From NCBI GenBank assembly GCA_916048095.2, contig OU696585.1, positions 186,001-250,000 of the forward strand: a DNA stretch of 64,000 nt. Direction: 5' to 3'. Within the stretch, counting starts at the first letter, position 1. Each line of letters opens with the position of its first letter. The notes under the pieces are model-generated. The model did not search any database, was not told the DNA's origin, and was given only the letters and a program-made list of their open reading frames with translations. The stretch is from Sacculina carcini. Its lineage: Eukaryota > Arthropoda > Thecostraca > Sacculinidae. A program made the translations under genes and the position numbers. Positions 48,240-59,814 of the stretch are shown piece after piece.

Positions 48240-51200
48240 CTAAGTGTGCCCTAAGTGTTACCTAAGTGTGCCCTAAGTGTTATCTAAAGGTGCCCTAAGT
48301 GTTACCTAAGTGTGCCCTAAGTGTTACCTAAGTGTAGCCTAAGTGTTACCTAAGTGTTACCTAAGTGTTACCTAAGTGTTACCTAAGTGTGCCCTAACTG
48401 TTACCTAAGTGTGCCCTAAGTGTGCCCTAAGTGTTACCTAAGTGTGCCCTAAGTGTTACCTAAGTGTGCCCTAAGTGTTACCTAAGTGTGCCCTAAGTGT
48501 TACCTAAAGGTGCCCTAAGTGTTACCTAAGTGTGCCCTAAGTGTTACCTAAGTGTGCCCTAAGTGTTACCTAAAGGTGCCCTAAGTGTGACCTAAGTGTG
48601 CCCTAAGTGTTACCTAAGTGTAGCCTAAGTGTTACCTAAGTGTAGCCTAAGTGTTACCTAAGTGTTACCTAAGTGTGCCCTAAGTGTTACCTAAGTGTGC
48701 CCTAAGTGTTACCTAAGTGTAGCCTAAGTGTGCCCTAAGTGTTACCTAAGTGTGCCCTAAGTGTTACCTAAGTGTTACCTAAGTGTGCCATAAGTGTTAC
48801 CTAAGTGTGCCCTAAGTGTTACCTAAGTGTGCCCTAAGTGTTACCTAAGTGTGCCCTAAGTGTTACCCAAGTGTACCCTAAGTGTGCCCTAAGTGTTACC
48901 TAAGTGTGCCCTAAGTGTTACCTAAGTGTTACCTAAGTGTGCCCTAAGTGTTACCTAAGTGTGCCCTAAGTGTTACCTAAGTGTGCCCTAAGTGTTACCT
49001 AAGTGTGCCCTAAGTGTTACCTAAGTGTGCCCTAAGTGTTACCTAAAGGTGCCCTAAGTGTTACCTAAGTGTGCCCTAAGTGTTACCTAAGTGTAGCCTA
49101 AGTGTTACCTAAGTGTTACCTAAGTGTTACCTAAGTGTTACCTAAGTGTGCCCTAACTGTTACCTAAGTGTGCCCTAAGTGTTACCTAAGTGTGCCCTAA
49201 GTGTTACCTAAGTGTGCCCTAAGTGTTACCTAAGTGTTTCCTAAGTGTGCCCTAAGTGTGCCCTAAGTGTTACCTAAGTGTGCCCTAAGTGTTACCTAAG
49301 TGTTACCTAAGTGTGCCCTAAGTGTTACCTAAGTGTGCCCTAAGTGTTACCTAAGTGTTACCTAAGTGTGCCCTAAGTGTTACCTAAGTGTAGCCTAAGT
49401 GTTACCTAAGTGTTACCTAAGTGTTACCTAAGTGTTACCTAAGTGTGCCCTAACTGTTACCTAAGTGTGCCCTAAGTGTTACCTAAGTGTGCCCTAAGTG
49501 TTACCTAAGTGTGCCCTAAGTGTTACCTAAGTGTTTCCTAAGTGTGCCCTAAGTGTTACCTAAGTGTTACCTAAGTGTGCCCTAAGTGTGCCCTAAGTGT
49601 TACCTAAGTGTGCCCTAAGTGTTACCTAAGTGTGCCCTAAGTGTTACCTAAGTGTGCCCTAAGTGTTACCTAAGTGTGCCCTAAGTGTTACCTAAAGGTG
49701 CCCTAAGTGTTACCTAAGTGTGCCCTAAGTGTTACCTAAGTGTGCCCTAAGTGTTACCTAAAGGTGCCCTAAGTGTTACCTAAGTGTGCCCTAAGTGTTA
49801 CCTAAGTGTAGCCTAAGTGTTACCTAAGTGTAGCCTAAGTGTTACCTAAGTGTTACCTAAGTGTTACCTAAGTGTGCCCTAAGTGTTACCTAAGTGTGCC
49901 CTAAGTGTTACCCAAGTGTACCCTAAGTGTGCCCTAAGTGTTACCTAAGTGTGCCCTAAGTGTTACCTAAGTGTTACCTAAGTGTGCCATAAGTGTTACC
50001 TAAGTGTGCCCTAAGTGTTACCTAAGTGTGCCCTAAGTGTTACCTAAGTGTGCCCTAAGTGTTACCCAAGTGTACCCTAAGTGTGCCCTAAGTGTTACCT
50101 AAGTGTGCCCTAAGTGTTACCTAAGTGTTACCTAAGTGTGCCCTAAGTGTTACCTAAGTGTGCCCTAAGTGTTACCTAAGTGTGCCCTAAGTGTTACCTA
50201 AGTGTGCCCTAAGTGTTACCTAAGTGTGCCCTAAGTGTTACCTAAAGGTGCCCTAAGTGTTACCTTAGTGTGCCCTAAGTGTTACCTAAGTGTAGCCTAA
50301 GTGTTACCTAAGTGTTACCTAAGTGTTACCTAAGTGTTACCTAAGTGTGCCCTAACTGTTACCTAAGTGTGCCCTAAGTGTTACCTAAGTGTTACCTAAG
50401 TGTGCCCTAAGTGTTACCTAAGTGTGCCCTAAGTGTTACCTAAGTGTGCCCTAAGTGTTACCTAAGTGTGCCCTAAGTGTTACCTAAAGGTGCCCTAAGT
50501 GTTACCTAAGTGTGCCCTAAGTGTTACCTAAGTGTGCCCTAAGTGTTACCTAAGTGTGCCCTAAGTGTTACCTAAGTGTGCCCTAAGTGTTACCTAAGTG
50601 TTACCTAAGTGTGCCCTAAGTGTTACCTAAGTGTGCCCTAAGTGTTACCTAAGTGTGCCCTAAGTGTTACCTAAGTGTGCCCTAAGTGTTACCTAAGTGT
50701 GCCCTAAGTGTTATCTAAAGGTGCCCTAAGTGTTACCTAAGTGTGCCCTAAGTGTTACCTAAGTGTAGCCTAAGTGTTACCTAAGTGTTACCTAAGTGTT
50801 ACCTAAGTGTTACCTAAGTGTGCCCTAACTGTTACCTAAGTGTGCCCTAAGTGTGCCCTAAGTGTTACCTAAGTGTGCCCTAAGTGTTACCTAAGTGTGC
50901 CCTAAGTGTTACCTAAGTGTGCCCTAAGTGTTACCTAAAGGTGCCCTAAGTGTTACCTAAGTGTGCCCTAAGTGTTACCTAAGTGTGCCCTAAGTGTTAC
51001 CTAAAGGTGCCCTAAGTGTGACCTAAGTGTGCCCTAAGTGTTACCTAAGTGTAGCCTAAGTGTTACCTAAGTGTAGCCTAAGTGTTACCTAAGTGTTACC
51101 TAAGTGTGCCCTAAGTGTTACCTAAGTGTGCCCTAAGTGTTACCTAAGTGTAGCCTAAGTGTGCCCTAAGTGTTACCTAAGTGTGCCCTAAGTGTTACCT

Positions 51201-52740
51201 AAGTGTTACCTAAGTGTGCCATAAGTGTTACCTAAGTGTGCCCTAAGTGTTACCTAAGTGTGCCCTAAGTGTTACCTAAGTGTGCCCTAAGTGTTACCCA
51301 AGTGTACCCTAAGTGTGCCCTAAGTGTTACCTAAGTGTGCCCTAAGTGTTACCTAAGTGTTACCTAAGTGTGCCCTAAGTGTTACCTAAGTGTGCCCTAA
51401 GTGTTACCTAAGTGTGCCCTAAGTGTTACCTAAGTGTGCCCTAAGTGTTACCTAAGTGTGCCCTAAGTGTTACCTAAAGGTGCCCTAAGTGTTACCTAAG
51501 TGTGCCCTAAGTGTTACCTAAGTGTAGCCTAAGTGTTACCTAAGTGTTACCTAAGTGTTACCTAAGTGTTACCTAAGTGTGCCCTAACTGTTACCTAAGT
51601 GTGCCCTAAGTGTTACCTAAGTGTGCCCTAAGTGTTACCTAAGTGTGCCCTAAGTGTTACCTAAGTGTTTCCTAAGTGTGCCCTAAGTGTGCCCTAAGTG
51701 TTACCTAAGTGTGCCCTAAGTGTTACCTAAGTGTTACCTAAGTGTGCCCTAAGTGTTACCTAAGTGTGCCCTAAGTGTTACCTAAGTGTTACCTAAGTGT
51801 GCCCTAAGTGTTACCTAAGTGTAGCCTAAGTGTTACCTAAGTGTTACCTAAGTGTTACCTAAGTGTTACCTAAGTGTGCCCTAACTGTTACCTAAGTGTG
51901 CCCTAAGTGTTACCTAAGTGTGCCCTAAGTGTTACCTAAGTGTGCCCTAAGTGTTACCTAAGTGTTTCCTAAGTGTGCCCTAAGTGTTACCTAAGTGTTA
52001 CCTAAGTGTGCCCTAAGTGTGCCCTAAGTGTTACCTAAGTGTGCCCTAAGTGTTACCTAAGTGTGCCCTAAGTGTTACCTAAGTGTGCCCTAAGTGTTAC
52101 CTAAGTGTGCCCTAAGTGTTACCTAAAGGTGCCCTAAGTGTTACCTAAGTGTGCCCTAAGTGTTACCTAAGTGTGCCCTAAGTGTTACCTAAAGGTGCCC
52201 TAAGTGTTACCTAAGTGTGCCCTAAGTGTTACCTAAGTGTAGCCTAAGTGTTACCTAAGTGTAGCCTAAGTGTTACCTAAGTGTTACCTAAGTGTTACCT
52301 AAGTGTGCCCTAAGTGTTACCTAAGTGTGCCCTAAGTGTTACCCAAGTGTACCCTAAGTGTGCCCTAAGTGTTACCTAAGTGTGCCCTAAGTGTTACCTA
52401 AGTGTTACCTAAGTGTGCCATAAGTGTTACCTAAGTGTGCCCTAAGTGTTACCTAAGTGTGCCCTAAGTGTTACCTAAGTGTGCCCTAAGTGTTACCCAA
52501 GTGTACCCTAAGTGTGCCCTAAGTGTTACCTAAGTGTGCCCTAAGTGTTACCTAAGTGTTACCTAAGTGTGCCCTAAGTGTTACCTAAGTGTGCCCTAAG
52601 TGTTACCTAAGTGTGCCCTAAGTGTTACCTAAGTGTGCCCTAAGTGTTACCTAAGTGTGCCCTAAGTGTTACCTAAAGGTGCCCTAAGTGTTACCTTAGT
52701 GTGCCCTAAGTGTTACCTAAGTGTAGCCTAAGTGTTACCT
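48240..52740 (+). repeat. 2,431-bp tandem higher-order unit (221 units)
   Basis: Rare markers repeat at exactly 2,431 bp: TTATCTAAAGG (TATC at 48,281 and 50,712), TGACCTAAGTG (48,588 and 51,019) and the CCTTAGTG variant (TTA at 50,265 and 52,696). A C unit followed directly by B (about 48,720 and 51,151) is also shared. The CCTTAGTG variant occurs further at 46,602, 54,357, 57,094 and 61,118, so relatives of this unit extend both ways with other spacings (3,663, 1,661, 2,737 and 4,024 bp). Confidence 0.82.
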
Positions 52741-55341
52741 AAGTGTTACCTAAGTGTTACCTAAGTGTGCCCTAAGTGTGCCCTAAGTGTGCCCTAAGTG
52801 TGCCCTAAGTGTTACCTAAGTGTAGCCTAAGTGTTACCTAAGTGTTACCTAAGTGTTACCTAAGTGTTACCTAAGTGTGCCCTAACTGTTACCTAAGTGT
52901 GCCCTAAGTGTTACCTAAGTGTGCCCTAAGTGTTACCTAAGTGTTACCTAAGTGTGCCCTAAGTGTTACCTAAGTGTTTCCTAAGTGTGCCCTAAGTGTT
53001 ACCTAAGTGTTTCCTAAGTGTGCCCTAAGTGTGCCCTAAGTGTTACCTAAGTGTGCCCTAAGTGTTACCTAAGTGTTACCTAAGTGTGCCCTAAGTGTTA
53101 CCTAAGTGTGCCCTAAGTGTTACCTAAGTGTTACCTAAGTGTGCCCTAAGTGTTACCTAAGTGTGACATAAGTGTTACCTAAGTGTGCCCTAAGTGTTAC
53201 CTATGTGTGCCCTAAGTGTTACCTAAGTGTGCCATAAGTGTTACCTAAGTGTGCCCTAAGTGTTACCTAAGTGTGCCCTAAGTGTGCCATAAGTGTTACC
53301 TAAGTGTGCCCTAAGTGTTACCTAAGTGTGCCCTAAGTGTTACCTAAGTGTGCCCTAAGTGTTACCCAAGTGTACCCTAAGTGTGCCCTAAGTGTTACCT
53401 AAGTGTGCCCTAAGTGTTACCTAAGTGTGCCCTAAGTGTTACCTAAGTGTGCCCTAAGTGTTACCTAAGTGTGCCCTAAGTGTTACCTAAAGGTGCCCTA
53501 AGTGTTACCTAAGTGTGCCCTAAGTGTTACCTAAGTGTAGCCTAAGTGTTACCTAAGTGTAGCCTAAGTGTTACCTAAGTGTTACCTAAGTGTTACCTAA
53601 GTGTTTCCTAAGTGTGCCCTAAGTGTTACCTAAGTGTTACCTAAGTGTGCCCTAAGTGTGCCCTAAGTGTTACCTAAGTGTGCCCTAAGTGTTACCTAAG
53701 TGTGCCCTAAGTGTTACCTAAGTGTGCCCTAAGTGTTACCTAAGTGTGCCCTAAGTGTTACCTAAGTGTGCCCTAAGTGTTACCTAAAGGTGCCCTAAGT
53801 GTTACCTAAGTGTGCCCTAAGTGTTACCTAAGTGTGCCCTAAGTGTTACCTAAAGGTGCCCTAAGTGTTACCTAAGTGTGCCCTAAGTGTTACCTAAGTG
53901 TAGCCTAAGTGTTACCTAAGTGTAGCCTAAGTGTTACCTAAGTGTTACCTAAGTGTTACCTAAGTGTGCCCTAAGTGTTACCTAAGTGTGCCCTAAGTGT
54001 TACCCAAGTGTACCCTAAGTGTGCCCTAAGTGTTACCTAAGTGTGCCCTAAGTGTTACCTAAGTGTTACCTAAGTGTGCCATAAGTGTTACCTAAGTGTG
54101 CCCTAAGTGTTACCTAAGTGTGCCCTAAGTGTTACCTAAGTGTGCCCTAAGTGTTACCCAAGTGTACCCTAAGTGTGCCCTAAGTGTTACCTAAGTGTGC
54201 CCTAAGTGTTACCTAAGTGTTACCTAAGTGTGCCCTAAGTGTTACCTAAGTGTGCCCTAAGTGTTACCTAAGTGTGCCCTAAGTGTTACCTAAGTGTGCC
54301 CTAAGTGTTACCTAAGTGTGCCCTAAGTGTTACCTAAAGGTGCCCTAAGTGTTACCTTAGTGTGCCCTAAGTGTTACCTAAGTGTAGCCTAAGTGTTACC
54401 TAAGTGTTACCTAAGTGTTACCTAAGTGTTACCTAAGTGTGCCCTAACTGTTACCTAAGTGTGCCCTAAGTGTTACCTAAGTGTGCCCTAAGTGTTACCT
54501 AAGTGTGCCCTAAGTGTTACCTAAGTGTTTCCTAAGTGTGCCCTAAGTGTTACCTAAGTGTTTCCTAAGTGTGCCCTAAGTGTGCCCTAAGTGTTACCTA
54601 AGTGTGCCCTAAGTGTTACCTAAGTGTTACCTAAGTGTGCCCTAAGTGTTACCTAAGTGTGCCCTAAGTGTTACCTAAGTGTTACCTAAGTGTGCCCTAA
54701 GTGTTACCTAAGTGTGACATAAGTGTTACCTAAGTGTGCCCTAAGTGTTACCTATGTGTGCCCTAAGTGTTACCTAAGTGTGCCCTAAGTGTTACCTAAG
54801 TGTGCCCTAAGTGTTACCTAAGTGTGCCCTAAGTGTGCCCTAAGTGTTACCTAAGTGTGCCCTAAGTGTTACCTAAGTGTAGCCTAAGTGTTACCCAAGT
54901 GTTATCTAAGTGTGCCCTAAGTGTTACCTAAGTGTGCCATAAGTGTTACCTAAGTGTGCCATAAGTGTTACCTAAGTGTGCCCTAAGTGTTACCTAAGAG
55001 TGCCCTAAGTGTGCCCTAAGTGTTACCTAAGTGTGCCCTAAGTGTTACCTAAGTGTGCCCTAAGTGTTACCTAAGTGTTACCTAAGTGTGCCCTAAGTGT
55101 TACCTAAGTGTTACCTAAGTGTGCCCTAAGTGTGCCCTAAGTGTTACCTAAGTGTGCCCTAAGTGTTACCTAAGTGTGCCCTAAGTGTTACCTAAGTGTG
55201 CCCTAAGTGTTACCTAAGTGTGCCCTAAGTGTTACCTAAAGGTGCCCTAAGTGTTACCTAAGTGTGCCCTAAGTGTTACCTAAGTGTAGCCTAAGTGTTA
55301 CCTAAGTGTAGCCTAAGTGTTACCTAAGTGTTACCTAAGTG

Positions 55342-55350
55342 TTACCTAAG
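55342..55350 (+). repeat. 9-bp unit: first 2-bp register break
   Basis: After the string C-A-C-A-A, the next A unit is TTACCTAAG only, followed directly by a B unit at 55,351; one TG is missing. Up to here the unit phase is unbroken from base 1: unit starts fall at positions congruent to 1 modulo 11 at every point checked, for example around 10,021, 30,001, 40,021, 50,041 and 55,320. Intact relatives of this C-A-C string, as at 18,492, have the full 11 bp. Confidence 0.95.
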
Positions 55351-58300
55351 TGCCCTAAGTGTTACCTAAGTGTGCCCTAAGTGTTACCTAAGTGTGCCCT
55401 AAGTGTTACCTAAGTGTGCCCTAAGTGTTACCTAAAGGTGCCCTAAGTGTTACCTAAGTGTGCCCTAAGTGTTACCTAAGTGTAGCCTAAGTGTTACCTA
55501 AGTGTAGCCTAAGTGTTACCTAAGTGTTACCTAAGTGTTACCTAAGTGTGCCCTAAGTGTTACCTAAGTGTGCCCTAAGTGTTACCCAAGTGTACCCTAA
55601 GTGTGCCATAAGTGTTACCTAAGTGTGCCCTAAGTGTTACCTAAGTGTGCCCTAAGTGTTACCTAAGTGTGCCCTAAGTGTTACCCAAGTGTACCCTAAG
55701 TGTGCCCTAAGTGTTACCTAAGTGTGCCCTAAGTGTTACCTAAGTGTTACCTAAGTGTGCCCTAAGTGTTACCTAAGTGTGCCCTAAGTGTTACCTAAGT
55801 GTGCCCTAAGTGTTACCTAAGTGTGCCCTAAGTGTTACCTAAGTGTGCCCTAAGTGTTACCTAAAGGTGCCCTAAGTGTTACCTAAGTGTGCCCTAAGTG
55901 TTACCTAAGTGTAGCCTAAGTGTTACCTAAGTGTTACCTAAGTGTTACCTAAGTGTTACCTAAGTGTTACCTAAGTGTGCCCTAACTGTTACCTAAGTGT
56001 GCCCTAAGTGTTACCTAAGTGTGCCCTAAGTGTTACCTAAGTGTGCCCTAAGTGTTACCTAAGTGTTTCCTAAGTGTGCCCTAAGTGTGCCCTAAGTGTT
56101 ACCTAAGTGTGCCCTAAGTGTTACCTAAGTGTTACCTAAGTGTGCCCTAAGTGTTACCTAAGTGTGCCCTAAGTGTTACCTAAGTGTTACCTAAGTGTGC
56201 CCTAAGTGTTACCTAAGTGTAGCCTAAGTGTTACCTAAGTGTTACCTAAGTGTTACCTAAGTGTTACCTAAGTGTGCCCTAACTGTTACCTAAGTGTGCC
56301 CTAAGTGTTACCTAAGTGTGCCCTAAGTGTTACCTAAGTGTGCCCTAAGTGTTACCTAAGTGTTTCCTAAGTGTGCCCTAAGTGTTACCTAAGTGTTACC
56401 TAAGTGTGCCCTAAGTGTGCCCTAAGTGTTACCTAAGTGTGCCCTAAGTGTTACCTAAGTGTGCCCTAAGTGTTACCTAAGTGTGCCCTAAGTGTTACCT
56501 AAGTGTGCCCTAAGTGTTACCTAAAGGTGCCCTAAGTGTTACCTAAGTGTGCCCTAAGTGTTACCTAAGTGTGCCCTAAGTGTTACCTAAGGGTGCCCTA
56601 AGTGTTACCTAAGTGTGCCCTAAGTGTTACCTAAGTGTAGCCTAAGTGTTACCTAAGTGTAGCCTAAGTGTTACCTAAGTGTTACCTAAGTGTTACCTAA
56701 GTGTGCCCTAAGTGTTACCTAAGTGTGCCCTAAGTGTTACCTAAGTGTACCCTAAGTGTGCCCTAAGTGTTACCTAAGTGTGCCCTAAGTGTTACCTAAG
56801 TGTTACCTAAGTGTGCCATAAGTGTTACCTAAGTGTGCCCTAAGTGTTACCTAAGTGTGCCCTAAGTGTTACCTAAGTGTGCCCTAAGTGTTACCCAAGT
56901 GTACCCTAAGTGTGCCCTAAGTGTTACCTAAGTGTGCCCTAAGTGTTACCTAAGTGTTACCTAAGTGTGCCCTAAGTGTTACCTAAGTGTGCCCTAAGTG
57001 TTACCTAAGTGTGCCCTAAGTGTTACCTAAGTGTGCCCTAAGTGTTACCTAAGTGTGCCCTAAGTGTTACCTAAAGGTGCCCTAAGTGTTACCTTAGTGT
57101 GCCCTAAGTGTTACCTAAGTGTAGCCTAAGTGTTACCTAAGTGTTACCTAAGTGTTACCTAAGTGTTACCTAAGTGTGCCCTAACTGTTACCTAAGTGTG
57201 CCCTAAGTGTTACCTAAGTGTGCCCTAAGTGTTACCTAAGTGTGCCCTAAGTGTTACCTAAGTGTTTCCTAAGTGTGCCCTAAGTGTTACCTAAGTGTTT
57301 CCTAAGTGTGCCCTAAGTGTGCCCTAAGTGTTACCTAAGTGTGCCCTAAGTGTTACCTAAGTGTTACCTAAGTGTGCCCTAAGTGTTACCTAAGTGTGCC
57401 CTAAGTGTTACCTAAGTGTTACCTAAGTGTGCCCTAAGTGTTACCTAAGTGTGACATAAGTGTTACCTAAGTGTGCCCTAAGTGTTACCTATGTGTGCCC
57501 TAAGTGTTACCTAAGTGTGCCCTAAGTGTTACCTAAGTGTGCCCTAAGTGTTACCTAAGTGTGCCCTAAGTGTGCCCTAAGTGTTACCTAAGTGTGCCCT
57601 AAGTGTTACCTAAGTGTAGCCTAAGTGTTACCCAAGTGTTATCTAAGTGTGCCCTAAGTGTTACCTAAGTGTGCCATAAGTGTTACCTAAGTGTGCCATA
57701 AGTGTTACCTAAGTGTGCCCTAAGTGTTACCTAAGTGTGCCCTAAGTGTTACCTAAGTGTTACCTAAGTGTGCCCTAAGTGTTACCTAAGTGTGCCCTAA
57801 GTGTTACCTAAGTGTTACCTAAGTGTGCCCTAAGTGTTACCTAAGTGTGACATAAGTGTTACCTAAGTGTGCCCTAAGTGTTACCTATGTGTGCCCTAAG
57901 TGTTACCTAAGTGTGCCCTAAGTGTTACCTAAGTGTGCCCTAAGTGTTACCTAAGTGTGCCCTAAGTGTGCCCTAAGTGTTACCTAAGTGTGCCCTAAGT
58001 GTTACCTAAGTGTAGCCTAAGTGTTACCCAAGTGTTATCTAAGTGTGCCCTAAGTGTTACCTAAGTGTGCCATAAGTGTTACCTAAGTGTGCCCTAAGTG
58101 TTACCTAAGTGTGCCCTAAGTGTTTCCTAAGTGTGCCCTAAGTGTGCCCTAAGTGTTACCTAAGTGTGCCCTAAGTGTTACCTAAGTGTTACCTAAGTGT
58201 GCCCTAAGTGTTACCTAAGTGTGCCCTAAGTGTTACCTAAGTGTTACCTAAGTGTTACCTAAGTGTTTCCTAAGTGTGCCCTAAGTGTTACCTAAGTGTT

Positions 58301-59805
58301 TCCTAAGTGTGCCCTAAGTGTGCCCTAAGTGTTACCTAAGTGTGCCCTAAGTGTTACCTAAGTGTTACCTAAGTGTGCCCTAAGTGTTACCTAAGTGTGC
58401 CCTAAGTGTTACCTAAGTGTTACCTAAGTGTGCCCTAAGTGTTACCTAAGTGTGACATAAGTGTTACCTAAGTGTGCCCTAAGTGTTACCTAAGTGTGCC
58501 CTAAGTGTTACCTAAGTGTGCCCTAAGTATTACCTAAGTGTGCCCTAAGTGTTACCTAAGTGTGCCCTAAGTGTTACCTAAAGGTGCCCTAAGTGTTACC
58601 TAAGTGTGCCCTAAGTGTTACCTAAGTGTAGCCTAAGTGTAGCCTAAGTGTTACCCAAGTGTTATCTAAGTGTGCCCTAAGTGTTACCTAAGTGTTACCT
58701 AAGTGTGCCCTAAGTGTTACCTAAGTGTAGCCTAAGTGTTACCTAAGTGTTACCTAAGTGTTACCTAAGTGTGCCCTAAGTGTTACCTAAAGGTGCCCTA
58801 AGTGTTACCTAAGTGTGCCCTAAGTGTTACCTAAGTGTAGCCTAAGTGTTACCTAAGTGTTACCTAAGTGTTACCTAAGTGTTACCTAAGTGTTACCTAA
58901 GTGTGCCCTAACTGTTACCTAAGTGTGCCCTAAGTGTTACCTAAGTGTGCCCTAAGTGTTACCTAAGTGTGCCCTAAGTGTTACCTAAGTGTTTCCTAAG
59001 TGTGCCCTAAGTGTGCCCTAAGTGTGCCCTAAGTGTTACCTAAGTGTGCCCTAAGTGTTACCTAAGTGTTACCTAAGTGTTACCTAAGTGTTACCTAAGT
59101 GTGCCCTAAGTGTTACCTAAGTGTGCCCTAAGTGTTACCTAAGTGTTACCTAAGTGTGCCCTAAGTGTTACCTAAGTGTGACATAAGTGTTACCTAAGTG
59201 TGCCCTAAGTGTTACCTATGTGTGCCCTAAGTGTTACCTAAGTGTGCCCTAAGTGTTACCTAAGTGTGCCCTAAGTGTTACCTAAGTGTGCCCTAAGTGT
59301 GCCCTAAGTGTTACCTAAGTTTGCCCTAAGTGTTACCTAAGTGTAGCCTAAGTGTTACCCAAGTGTTATCTAAGTGTGCCCTAAGTGTTACCTAAGTGTG
59401 CCATAAGTGTTACCTAAGTGTGCCATAAGTGTTACCTAAGTGTGCCCTAAGTGTTACCTAAGTGTGCCCTAAGTGTGCCCTAAGTGTTACCTAAGTGTGC
59501 CCTAAGTGTTACCTAAGTGTGCCCTAAGTGTTACCTAAGTGTTACCTAAGTGTGCCCTAAGTGTTACCTAAGTGTTACCTAAGTGTGCCCTAAGTGTGCC
59601 CTAAGTGTTACCTAAGTGTGCCCTAAGTGTTACCTAAGTGTGCCCTAAGTGTTACCTAAGTGTGCCCTAAGTGTTACCTAAGTGTGCCCTAAGTGTTACC
59701 TAAAGGTGCCCTAAGTGTTACCTAAGTGTGCCCTAAGTGTTACCTAAGTGTAGCCTAAGTGTTACCTAAGTGTAGCCTAAGTGTTACCTAAGTGTTACCT
59801 AAGTG

Positions 59806-59814
59806 TTACCTAAG
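59806..59814 (+). repeat. 9-bp unit: second 2-bp register break
   Basis: The same truncated A unit (TTACCTAAG followed by a B unit at 59,815) occurs in the same C-A-C-A-A context as at 55,342. It lies 4,464 bp downstream, which is 406 units less 2 bp. The identical flanking order shows copying and not independent deletion. Confidence 0.95.
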
